Origin: Posidonia oceanica
Lineage: Eukaryota; Streptophyta; Magnoliopsida; Alismatales; Posidoniaceae
Assembly (NCBI GenBank): GCA_037176725.1
Contig: JAZBRS010000049.1
Location: forward strand, 30,124,001-30,188,000
Direction of reading: 5' to 3'
Length of the DNA: 64,000 nt
Part shown: one piece after another, positions 43,317 to 53,868 of the stretch
How the letters are laid out: each line of letters opens with the position of its first letter
Position numbering within the stretch: position 1 is the stretch's first letter
The notes under the pieces: model-generated
What the model saw: only the letters and a program-made list of their open reading frames with translations
Told to the model about the DNA's origin: nothing
The model's database searches: none
Position numbers and translations under genes: made by a program

Positions 43317-45730
43317 AGGGCAGTGGTTACTTTAAGTAAAACTTGTAAATAAGACACTTTCTTTTAGTACTCTGTTTTTCTTTATCACTAATGCTAAGTT
43401 AGACTATAAAAATAAATACAAAAATGGTTGATGAGTGTGGACTGTACCTAACAACTTAAGGCATTAAGCAGAACTGCCAAAATATTACCTAAGGTTCCTA
43501 AGCAGAGATCATGACACCTAGGGAAGGTCCAACCACTGGTTGTGATAGCCTGAAGACATCTTCAGATCCGTGGGAGTTACATACAGTACACCCTTAAGTA
43601 GCATGCCAAAATCTAGGAGGAATCAAAGACTGAATCCTAGCCAAGGAAAGAAAGTTGTGTCCTAAATAGAAAAGGAACAGAATAACTAGGGTAACCTCAA
43701 CCTTGTCCTGTCTGCACATACACTTGCACGGGGAGGTAAGAGAAAGGCAAGCTCAGAGCAAAGGCTTATGGTACGAACCGCTTGCCAAATAACTTAGAAA
43801 GCGTATAGAAAAGATGGTAGCAAAAGCTGCCCAAACAAAGAGGAAAGAAGGCAGCAAAGAAGCTATCCAAGTGAGGAACAAATGAAAAGAGACAGTAAAA
43901 GAAATTGTCCAAGTAAAAGAGGTCAGCAAAGAGCTGTCCAAAGAGTGGAAAAGGAACATGGTAAAAGCTGTAAATGAACCTAAAGCATAAATCTTGGAGA
44001 GACGCGTTAAGGAACCAAGGAAAGGCAAGTGGAATTCAAGACCTGAGCCAAAGTTGAGAGCTTACTGTACTTCAAACCTCCTCCACCTATCTCACTCACA
44101 GACAAGGGACAGGGAATCCTAGAAGTTCAGGGACTGATTAAACGAAGGAAACAATAATCAAACCAAGGCTAGTATGAGGTTCTAAGTTCTCAACAGACTA
44201 GGCATGTTAGAAGGGAAAGCTCTCTCACCCTAGATAATACCAGGTAATGCTGCAAAAGCTGTGAATAGACGGTTGTGATTGCACTCATCAATCCAAAAAC
44301 TACTAAAAAAATCAGAAAATCCAAAAACTACCAAAAAATCAGAAAATCCAAAACTACCAAAAAATAAGAAAATCCAAAATCCAAAAATCAGAAATCCCAA
44401 AATACCAAAAAAAATAAAAAACACCAAAGAATCAAAAAAATAGAAAATCCAAGAAAACCAACCAAAAGGAAGTACCATCCACCCTACATACAAGTGAAAA
44501 CTTAGTAAGTAGGAAAATTGGAATTAGTCTGGCCGGTGATGCAACAATCATTCACCTCGGATTTGGAGATAGCGTCCTACTCAAGCGTGCCTCACAGCTT
44601 GGGTGCGTTTCTCAACAAAGACATTGCTTTTGCAATAATCTTTAGAGCATCTACGGATGACTCACAATCGGCGTCTACTGGGCTCTGATTTTCCAACTCT
44701 CAGCTGAGGCCAAGACTAATTCTCTCCACTTAGTTCCCAAGCATGTTGATTAAGGGATTACTTTATCTCATACACAAGTATAACTTAGTCAAATCGCTCT
44801 AGGAACTAGGAAAGGTTCACCTGTGATTACTAACATCTTTTGTTAAGTGTGTAGGTATAAAGCTTACGACATAAAGAATGAGCTCACACCTAAGGGGCTC
44901 ATATAGTGTGCAAAGGCACGCCCAATTTGTCTAAAAGGCAAACCCCGGTTTGGCAAAGGAAGGGTTCACTCCCTCACCCGGTTCATTAATCATAGAACTC
45001 CTTTATTTGCCAAATCGAGCCATGGGACGACAGTCCTTTCTAGAGAGTGCTGGTCACACTCGAAGACGGAAAACACTTGACCACAACAAATTGCATTCAT
45101 TCATCTAGCATATGTCCATATGGTTTGGGAACAACCGTACCCTACCGGCCTAACCTAGCATATGGACCATTCATTGCATCGTATGTTGCATTTGCATATG
45201 TTTGCTTGAATCATGCATCCATGCATTTTCTCATATCATTGGAAGTGGAGCACGGACGGAGCCAAATGTTCTTCAAGAGTGTTAGAAACCCTTAGAACAT
45301 GTGATTCTCCTAGAGCCAACCCAGTTCCTACCAATCCTTCTATCGATTCCAATCTGAGTAAAATCTCAAACATGACGCCACAAGAGCACTCCTTTTCGAT
45401 CGTGTAAGGGTCCTGCCCCACGATTTCCTCCCTAGCTTCTACCCCATTGAAGTACATCTCTACATGGTTTACCTGGTCTTGACATCGGTTGCGACAAATA
45501 GCCCCGACTTGACCCCTCCATGCCTGAGTCTTCAATATGACGGCAATTAATCGAACCACTTGGCCGTTCGGCTATCTCCCTACACCGAGTCAGTTCACCC
45601 CTTCTCCCTTTTTTATTATCTTCCTTCATCCCTTGTGGCGGATTGTTTGAGGTGGAGCTCCCCTTTTCAGGAAATGCTCAATGGGACATTTGTTCTTACC
45701 TTGGACTCAATCTTGTTCCAAGATCAACTC
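43317..45730 (+). other. 3' UTR of B (inverted match to C UTRs)
   Basis: Non-coding. 43800-43970 (repeats with CAGCAAAGA and CTGTCCAA), 44285-44470 (AAATCCAAAA-rich repeats), 44560-44720 and 45040-45200 match, in reverse complement, C at about 57640-57780, 57105-57262, 56880-57000 and 51430-51600. The C interval between the last two, which contains both PMD genes, is absent. Confidence 0.75.
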
Positions 45731-45744
45731 CAAGGAGGGGCATC
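45731..45744 (+). other. Polypurine tract of B
   Basis: AAGGAGGGGCATC directly before TGTAGATATC of the 3' LTR. Confidence 0.85.
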
Positions 45745-47181
45745 TGTAGATATCTCATTTTCGCATTTCTCAGAGTTCATAGAGGACAGGAACTTTTGAG
45801 GCACCCAGATCACATAACTAAGGCTTTAATAACACATTTTCCGGAGTTTTCGTGACTTGCTTAAAAACAACACTTGATTCTACTTAGCCCAAGGACGTTA
45901 GCTATGGTAGAGCTGACTCACCCAAACTAGTGGCAAGTATGAGTACCTTTGAGCACACTTTTCCACTCAAATCCATGGCAGATTTGAGTTAAAGAAGATG
46001 TTTTTATGATTTCATGAGATATCTGAAGTTTTACGGGCTTTTAATCGAGTTTTCTGGATCAAACTTAAAAGACAGGGTTAAAAATGCAAAAGACGTTGCT
46101 AGTTGCCTGCTGGAGAGGCGACTGAGATAGGCGCCATGTCAACAGGCGACTAACCTAGGCGCCACTCTAAGCGGCGACTGACAGTCGTGGGCTCTGTTAA
46201 TCGAATCGAACAGTTGCTTTTCCACGGTCAATTCCCACTAACCCATCAACCTTTAGGCGCCATCTCAATAGGCGACTAGATGGTTGCGGAACTGCCTCTG
46301 TCTTCCCCACGATCCTTGACCATTAGGAGCCACTCCAACCGGCGACTAATGATCGTGGTTCCTGTCAACCGAATTACTACGGTTTTCTCCATGTTTGACT
46401 GAGCGATTGCTAGCCTTAGTCGCCTCTCCATGCGGCGACTGGCCATAACTGCCACTTTTTCTAGAAATTTCTATGTGCCAACCAGCCAGACCCCTAAAGT
46501 CTATAAATAGACCCCCTAGGTCAGTGTTTGGACCCCCGGTCAGTTGTAAGGAAAACCTATCTTGGAGAAATTCTCTTTAGGTTTTCAGGGTTCTGAGCTT
46601 CCACCTTCAAATAGCTAGAGTTTCCAAGCCAGAAACCTTAGTCTCCACCCTCTATCCAGAGAGAAACCCAAGATCCCAAAGATCACTACAACCCCAACTA
46701 CGATCCTAGAGATCTCGAGCCTAGCCAGAGCTCCGACCGTGCCTCCACTTCCGCTCCACTGCATACAGCACGAGGGTGAAGGGAGTATCTTCTTCCAATC
46801 TTCTTCATTACATTTCATATTGCATTCCTTAAAATAGGACCCATAGCATATGCATGCGGGGAACAGCCCCCGGTTAGTATTAGATCTATTTGTTTCTAGT
46901 ATTCTCTGTTCTTCTTTGTCAACATTTACTACACTTGAACTAATCTACATCTTTTATTCTCATTTGTTTTGAAGGAAAGGAAATTGCTTACATAACATGA
47001 AGGAGCCACTGGACGACATCCTGCCGTCGATCTAGTGATTCGATTACTCACAGCTTCATCATCTCCCCCAAGGTGTCTTGTCTACCCAAAGGCGAGTGGC
47101 AATCACAACAAAGCTGTCGGCGTCGTGGAAGCGTCGGCATCTTCAACTTCAACACCCCCCCCCCCAAAATCCACATCCACA
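45745..47181 (+). repeat. 3' LTR of B
   Basis: TGTAGATATC...CATCCACA, 1437 bp. It carries the half-site array 46100-46441 and TATAAATA at 46502-46509. Its last 205 bp, shared with the C LTR (49394-49600 inverted), include a PBS-like GAGTGGCAATCAC. Confidence 0.9.
46100..46509 (+). promoter_or_regulatory. AGTCGCC-type half-site array and TATA box in B 3' LTR
   Basis: 46100-46180 reads TAGTTGCCT-N7-AGGCGACTG-N3-TAGGCGCCA-N7-AGGCGACTA-N3-TAGGCGCCA-N7-CGGCGACTG, exactly 28 bp per unit. Single units recur near 46255, 46324 and 46416. TATAAATA follows at 46502, about 60 bp after the last unit. Confidence 0.82.
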
Positions 47182-49393
47182 CCTATCTTCACCCTTCCAC
47201 CTACCTTCCCAGTGATCAGAGGTCTCAAACTCAACTTGGCTCATTTGTACTTCAGCTTCTGACAGATTGAGGACTCTACCTCTCAGGATCAGCTGCTTAT
47301 ATGTCTGCATTTACTGATTGGAGGCCTTACTTTATTTGTCACCAAGGATTTCTCCTTGAATGTCTATCATACTGAGTTCTTGATAGGCCTTACTGAGCAT
47401 TTCTGGTGCTCTCCTTCAGTCGCCATTCTCGCTGCCACATATCTCGGTCTGACCAGCGTTTCCACTGGAGGAGATTTTGTAGGCTCTCCTTTCCTTCTTT
47501 CCAGGTGGCTGCAAGTCCATCTCCCGACGCTCGAGCCCATGAAGACAGATTTGATTGAGGAAAGGGTTTGTTCTTTGTCCTCTGCCACTATTGACCTCTC
47601 CGCGCCTTCCACGTCTCGTCATCATAAGAACCAGGCGTGAGGCTCTTCAGTTGAGTTGGAGTTGATAGGGCCCACCCACTTTGTAGTGTACAACTCCCAT
47701 CGCTGCTTCGAGATGGTGGGGCAGAAGAAAGGGGTGCCAGCTCGGCTGAGCTTTATTCCTCACATTCGAGTTCGGGAGTGCAGTCTTCCATCTGATGCAG
47801 TAATGGTGTACTACATTCGGGCTCTTTGGTCATCTCTGGACCATCATGATGATTCAGAGGGGCCATCAGCTGCTTCTTCGACTTGCTGCCTACCACGGGA
47901 GGATGTGCACTGGAAGTGGTATTCAAAGCTACTGCCCAAACTCGAGGAGTGGGTTGAAGCGACGGGCGTGCTGCGTAGGAAAAGGAAGAAGATGATTAGA
48001 TAGGCAATTATTGTACTCTTTTATTTTTGGGGACCATTATCTTTTCAAGGGAATAAATATATCTTTTATTTTCCATCCTTGTTCATGTGTTTTGGACTGT
48101 TCTGAGTTTAGAAATACTCCCTGGTGGCTTTCATATTTGATCAAGGGCCCCTTTCCCACATTCTGTAGTTTAAGTCACAGTTAAAACGTAAGACGCTCAA
48201 TATGGCACTTATAACGTAAGACGCGTAATATCACACGTCCAATATCCCTCTGTTGATCGTTAAACGCTTCAAATGGCGCGTCCAACGTTGGACGATGATA
48301 TTTGCTCGTTTAACGCCCCTGGACTGCTTCCCTGCATTACCTCAGCAAATTTGTTAGTTCATCTAGGGGTATTATTGCCCCTAGTCCAAGGCGACCTCTG
48401 AAAACTCAGGAACATTCTTAACACTGTGAAATCAGCATGGTTACAGAACACTTGGTAACAACCTATATACAATGCATACTTTAAGCAAACCTAATGCTAT
48501 GAAAGGAAAAAAAAAGAAGTCTTAATGTGATGAAAAGTTAAAAGAAACATAGGTTTTGAATAACAAATATTGCCCTCAGCTTTGTTGTCTAAAGATGATA
48601 TGCCAGACAAGGGACTGTCGCTTCTTGAGATCCCAGTCGTAATTCGTAGGCAGATACCAAGCGACCGTCTTGAATAGGAGGGGTCGAGTACGACGCGGAG
48701 TCGTAAAATGTCCTAGATTTTTTGCATCACTGGCCTTTCTTGTTATCAGTTTCATGAGGTGATGTTGGTTGGGTAGATTTTACCCTACTCACTATTTTTG
48801 GATTTTTTATTTTATCATTTTTTGGATTTTTTATTTTATCTTTTTTTGATTTTTGATTTTATCATTTTTTTGGATTTTTGATTTTATCATTTTTTTAGAT
48901 TTTATCATTTTTTTTATTTTTGATTTTATGGGAGATGAAGAATCCTCCAGGAAGTTGGGAAACTGGAGACCTCATGGTTGGAAAACCTTGACAGTTTGGT
49001 CCCTTGTGCATCTTAGAGTCAAAAAATACCTCGGACTTGCTTTGGCACCTAATTGCCCCTACACCTAGGCCTCTGCCCCTTGCCTCTGACGTGTATAGTG
49101 TAGGATGTGGGTAGAAGGAAAGTCCCTGCCCTATCCTAAGATGTCAGCTGAAGATTTGAAGCCTAAACCCCTCCTAGTTCAAGGTTGATTCCTACTGCGC
49201 TTAGTATTCCCCAGTTTTTCAGTTTTGAGTCTTGGACAGCTTCTTTGCTGCTGTCTTTTCCACTCTCTTTCTTTTCTTGCACATGGACAGCTTCTTTACT
49301 GCCTTCTTTTCTAACCCAATTTGGTTTCTTTTCTGGGTACTTTGGCAAGTAGTCTCACTCCTTCTGAATGCTCGGTCAATGGATACTCGTTCC
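47182..49393 (-). mobile_element. Outer Tat element H, right piece
   Basis: Resumes the PMD Ib gene (to 48003), then the 3' flank with array 48188-48313, TATATA near 48466, T-rich repeat 48786-48925 and the GGACAGCTTCTTT repeats (49235-49310). Collinear with 13585-15792 of A. It ends at GTTCC (49389-49393), the insertion site of C. Confidence 0.8.
48188..48313. promoter_or_regulatory. Orphan half-site array downstream of H PMD Ib
   Basis: Orthologous to 14589-14714, four units of 9-N10-9 (GTAAGACGC, ACTTATAAC, GTAAGACGC, ACACGTCCAAT-like, then GTTAAACGC, GCGTCCAAC, GTTGGACGA, TCGTTTAAC). Confidence 0.7.
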
Positions 49394-50032
49394 TGTAGAT
49401 GTGGAATTGGGGGGGTGTTTAAGGAGATGCCAGCGCTTCCACGACGTCGACAGCCTTTGTTGTGATTGCCACTCATCTCTGGGCAGACAAGACACCTGGG
49501 GGGAGATTATGATGATGCGGGTCCTCGGACCACTAGATCGACGGCAGGGTGTCATCTAGCGGCTTCCTCGTGCTGTGTGAGTTCCTTCCTTTCCTTCAAA
49601 ACAGAATGACATAGATTAGCTTCGGTGTAGTATCAATAACAGAGGTGAGTGAAACGACATGACTAAAAGAAAGTAAATACTGACCGGGGGTTGTTCCCCG
49701 TATGCATATGCTATGATTCTATGCTAAGGAATGTAAAGAGATGTAGTAAGAAACTAGATTGGAAGAAGATACTCCCTTTCACCCTTATGCTGTGTGCAAT
49801 GAGGTTGGAAGGAAGCACGGTCGGAGCTCCAGTGTAGCTGAGGATTCCCAGATTGGAGGTAGAAGCTCAGGTTGGTAGCCTATTGGGGAGAGGAGGTAGT
49901 GTTTCTGGATTGGAAAACTAACTCTCTGGAGGTGGATCACAATTGACAGGGCTCTGTCCTTTCTGGAAGTTCCTCTCTGGGGGGATTTCTCTTTCTAAAA
50001 TTTCGACCCTCAAACCACCAGCCTAGGGGGTC

Positions 50033-50040
50033 TATTTATA
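50033..50040 (-). promoter_or_regulatory. TATA box of C LTR
   Basis: TATAAATA on the element strand, in the same GTCTATAAATAGAC context as B. Confidence 0.7.
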
Positions 50041-50101
50041 GACTCTAGGGGTGTAGGGATGGTTGGAGTTCAGAAAATTCTAAAACAATGGCAGTTAATT
50101 T

Positions 50102-50572
50102 GAGTCGCCGGTTGGAGTGGTGCCTAAATCTAGCAACCGCTTGGTCAAAGTGTGGGACGACCCAAGAACAAGGCCACGACTTTTAGTCGTCGCTTGAGCT
50201 AGTGCCTAACGGTCAAGGGGGGAGTGGGAAATAACTGTGGAAAAGCGGTTCGAAAGGAGCCATGATCGCTAGTCGCTGCATGGAGTGACGCTTGACGATC
50301 AAAGATCGTGGGAAGACCGAGGCGATTCCACAACTGTTCAGTCACCTGATGAGCTGGCACCTGAGAGTTGAGGGGATAGTGGGGCGCAACCGCTGCCCAC
50401 GATCGCCCAGTCGCCTATCCAATTGACGTCCCCATGGGTCGCCTCCTGAGATGGCTTCTAACTGAGCTGCCTCCTTGGTTGGCTGCTAGTGTAGTCGCCT
50501 TGGAGATGGGCGCAGTTGTAGTCGCCGCCTTAGGTGGCTACGATGTGAGTCGCCTCCCCAAGTAGCTACTAA
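50102..50572. promoter_or_regulatory. AGTCGCC-type half-site array in C U3
   Basis: Scattered single 9-N7-9 units near 50102, 50185, 50251 and 50341, then five to six consecutive units from about 50409 to 50572 in 28-bp register (one 27): CAGTCGCCT, GGGTCGCCT, GAGCTGCCT, TAGTCGCCT, TAGTCGCCG, GAGTCGCCT, each paired with a degraded inverted partner. Confidence 0.8.
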
Positions 50573-50926
50573 CTTGCCTAGGTCGTTTTTAGCTCTTTTC
50601 TTGGGTTTTTGCCAAAGAAAACAAGATGGGAGGCTGGGAAACTACAAATAGCCTATGAAATCAAGGAAGCATCTCTGTTAACTCAAATCTAATTTTAAAT
50701 CTGAGTTGAAGTGAAGGATACCTAGGGTACTTGGACTTGCCACGAGCCCGAGCGAGTTAGCTCTGCTACAGCCAACAACCTGAGTCTAGGTAGGGTCTAG
50801 TGATGCTTTAAAGAGGTCAAGGAATATCCGGAAGATGTGTTATCAAACTTAGGCATGAGATTTGAGGCGCCTCAAGGTTTCTACCCTCAAAAGAACTCTC
50901 AGAAATGCGAAAATAGGATATCTACA

Positions 50927-50941
50927 GATGCCCCTCCTTGG
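50927..50941 (-). other. Polypurine tract of C
   Basis: Element-strand CCAAGGAGGGGCATC next to the LTR start. Confidence 0.85.
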
Positions 50942-51766
50942 AGTTGATATTGAAACAAGATCGGGTCCAAGGCAAGAACGATATCCTATTGAGCATTTCC
51001 TGAAAAAGGGAGCTCTATCTCAATCAATTTGTCACTGAAGTAGCCAAATAAAAGGTAAAAAGAGAGTTTAAATTGCCAACAAATTGGAGACTCAGGCATG
51101 GAGGGGTCAAGTCAATTTCGGATCTTGTGTCGCAGCCGAAGTCAAGACCAGGTCAACCATGTGTGTTCCAACGGGCAAGCACTAAGGGGGAAATCGCAGG
51201 ATGTTATTCCAACATGATTGAAAGGAGAGTGTGACATCTTGTTTGAGACTTTACTCAGATTGGAATTGATCAGAGGATAGGTACGAACTGGGTTGGCTCT
51301 AGGAGAATCCTATGCCTGAAGGGTTCCTAACACTCTTGAAGAACAATGCTCCATCCGTGCTTCACTTCCAATGATATGAGAAAATGCATGGATGGATGAT
51401 TCAAACATACTATGATAATGCAAGGTCAACACGCAATGCAATGCATGGTCCATATGCTAGGTTAGGCCGATGGGGTACGGTTGGTCCCAAACCATATGGA
51501 CATATGCAAAATGAATGAGTGCAATTCGTTGTGGTCAAGTGTTTTCCGTCCTGGAGTGTGACCAGCACTCTCTGGAAAGCACCGTCGTCCCACAGCTCGA
51601 TTTGGCAAATAAAGAGGCTCCGTGCAGAGAGAACCGGGTGAGGGAGTGAACCCTTCCTTTGCCGAACCGATGTGTCGTCTGGTGTTTGTAGTAGTTGTGG
51701 CAGGTGGTGCGTGAACTCAAGGCGAGAGTTCCCTCTTTGGCTTCGTGGTAGTCTGTTCTGATGGTT
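50942..51766. other. 3' UTR of C, no gene seen
   Basis: Matches B 45040-45730 in reverse complement as far as about 51650. No coding is recognised. Confidence 0.55.
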
Positions 51767-51819
51767 TAGTCGCCACTTTCATGGGCGGCTTAACCAGTCA
51801 CCGATTTTTGCGGCGACGC
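51767..51819 (+). promoter_or_regulatory. Half-site array upstream of C PMD type I gene
   Basis: TAGTCGCCA-N7-GGGCGGCTT-N3-CAGTCACCG-N7-CGGCGACGC: two units, 28-bp period. A TATTTAA element follows at about 51834 and the start codon is at 51947. Confidence 0.78.
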
Positions 51820-51946
51820 GCAATCTCCTGGCTTATTTAATTTAGAAACCGTTTTAAACCTTGATTCTTTTGATAAAGGGAGGTAAAAGACGGCCGTCCT
51901 TGCTTTCCAGCAAACATTCTGCACAAGTAAACCCCTTATTTTGACC

Positions 51947-53303
51947 ATGAAGCTTCCTTCCTTCTCTTCTCCGACCTTCCCGGTGAAAAGGGTGGTTGAC
52001 ATCCCCAACCACTTGATGAAAGCTATCTGGAATGACCAGGTATGTTCTCTTCTTAGTCTTTGCCTGCTTTCCTTTGTGGTTTAGCCTCTGAAGTTTGCTT
52101 GTTTAGGCCGTAGTGAACCTCACGGGATGCCCGGATTTTCACAATTCCTTTCGGTATACTCTGCCATGGTTGGCTGGCTTGATCAATTGTGCAGAGAACA
52201 ACAGACATCTCTTCGGGTGTAGTGGTTTTGACAAGCTTCTTGACTTGATTCGCACGCCTATGCCTTGGCCATTGTTGCACGCCTTGATGACTTTTTGGAA
52301 TGGTTCCTCCAACACCTTCAATCTTCCTTGTGGAGAGACATTGATTACGTGTGAGGAGGTGTCCTCTTTGCTTGGGTTGGCAGCGGAATCTACTAAGGCA
52401 GATGATCGCTTCGCCATTTCTGTTGAGACAGTGGGTTCCAGGAAGATAGGCGGGTATTTAGCAATGGATCTGGAGGCTTGCAAGGCTTTGATGCACTCGG
52501 GGAGACTCTTTCTTCAAGGCCTGTGGGAGGTTCTTAGTACTAGACAACTTGCTGAAGCAGAGCTGTAGAAGTGCTTGTTTGTGGCAGTGGGCAGCCTTGC
52601 CTTGTTTGCAGATGCAAATTTCACAATGGATCTTCACCATGTGGATCTCCTGATGTTGGTCGCTGTTCGTCTAGATCTGTGCTTGGCTCCTGCTATGCTG
52701 GCTTATACCATGGAGGGGCTCACCAGTGCCTCTTGTTCAGAGAAATTCTTCGGTTCTCCACTGTTGTTGCATAGGTGGTTCATGTCCCATTGCTGTTGTG
52801 ATACAGATTTCACAGGTCTGAGCTTCTATGACTCCGTCCTCCGTCTGGGATGCTTGTCACTATAGGATTTTGACTTCGTTCTGAAGCTGCCTGGAGCTCA
52901 CAAAGCGCGGGTGATGAGCACAGCTCATAGTGACCTTGAGCTTGTCCTGACAGGTGCCACATCATTTGTGCTATACCCCATCCATTGCTGCCCCCGATTG
53001 CTGAATCAGGAGCTAGTTGTCCCGGCTGATGCAGTTCTGACCCCTCCAATCTGCGTTCGCAAGGAAGACGGTGATCGGGATGAGCGGATGGTCCTGGAGT
53101 ACATAGCACGTTGGGTTTACATCGACAAGCGAGTGTCTCTGAGTGCGCCTCGGCTTTCTGCAACTGCTCGAGAGTCCCAGGAGGTGAAATACGTGAAGTG
53201 GTATGCACAGTACTGCCCCTCTCCTCAGAAGTATGTTGATGACAAGCAGGAATTCCTGAAGATGCTTGGACTCAACCGCTCGAGCATGGCACTGCATGGC
53301 TGA
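51947..53303 (+). pseudogene. Antisense PMD gene, type I (element C)
   Basis: Two exons. Exon 1 (51947-52039) encodes 31 residues from MKLPSFSSPT to IWNDQ; the GT-AG intron is 52040-52106; exon 2 runs 52107-53303. PMD core: FGCSGFDKLLDLI, MTFWNGSSNTFNLPCGETLI, then CEEVSSLLG. Second block: SASCSEKFFGSPLLLHRW. C-terminal block: LELVLTGATSFVLYP, then KWYAQYCPSPQKY. About 430 residues with two premature TAG codons (52566-52568, CAG expected; 52863-52865). The layout of exons and promoter is as in genes Ia and Ib of A although the sequence is strongly diverged. It is antisense to the C pol. Confidence 0.82.
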
Positions 53304-53868
53304 TTATGTTTTTAAATTTTAATTTTTAAGTTGAGTTGGATCATGTCTTAGTTTTTAAGTTTAAGTTTGGGTTGAATTATGTTTCAGTTCTTGAATTACA
53401 TTTTGGATTGAATCACATTTTAGCTTATGAATTGTACTTTGTCGTTTGTTAATGTATAGGTTCGTGTTTTTAGAGGGGAACAAAGGGATGAAACCTTCTG
53501 CCGTTGTTAGTCGCCGCCCCTTCTGGCGCTATGTTGAGTCACCACTTTTTAGGGCGATTAGCTTCGCGCTCCCTTCAGAGGGTTCAAACTGAGGTGGGAA
53601 AGTCGGCACGTGAAGAGCTGGGTAAGACGCCTGTTGAAGAGGCGTCTGACTGAGTCGCCTCCTCTACTGGCGACCAGGTTATGAGTCCAGTAGCCAAAAC
53701 TGGCCGTTGCCCCTTTTCTTTCAGAGCTTTCAAACACATTTCTCTTCTCTCCCTCCCTCCAGCGTCCGTGCGTGGCTATTCTAGCTGGGTACGGCGGCGG
53801 CATGGTGCGGGCTCCGGCGTGGTGCGGCGGCGGCGGCGTGGGGGTGCTCCTCTCTCCTCCTCCCTCTG
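53304..53868 (+). promoter_or_regulatory. Spacer with two half-site arrays upstream of C PMD type II gene
   Basis: 53508-53560: TAGTCGCCG-N7-TGGCGCTAT-N3-GAGTCACCA-N7-GGGCGATTA. 53624-53676: AAGACGCCT-N7-AGGCGTCTG-N3-GAGTCGCCT-N7-TGGCGACCA. Both have exact 28-bp register. No clear TATA box is seen. The start codon is at 53869. Confidence 0.78.

Larger units (their letters stand above)
38510..47181 (+). mobile_element. Element B: gag-only non-autonomous Tat element
   Basis: 8.67-kb element with target duplication CGTAT (38505-38509) / CCTAT (47182-47186, one mismatch). LTRs TGTAGATATC...CATCCACA, PBS at 39249, gag at 40640-43316, PPT at 45731, no protease, RT, integrase or PMD gene. LTR and 3' UTR are closely related to element C in the opposite orientation, so B looks like a deletion derivative mobilised by C-type elements (a TR-GAG-like element). 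Its LTR shared parts are nearly identical, so it is a young insertion. Confidence 0.9.
37981..48003 (+). pseudogene. Antisense PMD gene Ib of H, split by element B
   Basis: Orthologue of 13059-14404. Exon 1 is 37981-38088 (MASSSIPNVF...), the GT-AG intron 38089-38153, exon 2 38154-38509, then the 8.7-kb element B, then 47187-48003. Relative to A-Ib it keeps TGG at two positions where A has TAG, but has its own lesions: TAG near 38312, TAG near 38344, TGA near 47260 and TGA near 47638 (CGA in the A copy). The PMD core and the C-terminal RRKRKKMIR end are recognisable. It is broken both by B and by point changes. Confidence 0.82.
49394..50926 (-). repeat. 3' LTR of element C
   Basis: TGTAGATGTGG...ATATCTACA on the plus strand, 1533 bp. 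It matches B's 3' LTR inverted. Array 50102-50572 lies upstream (element strand) of the TATA box 50033-50040. Confidence 0.9.

Noticed and set aside
47035..47270. Short plus-strand frames at the end of B
   Set aside because: They fall in LTR sequence and only run into the PMD gene by chance.
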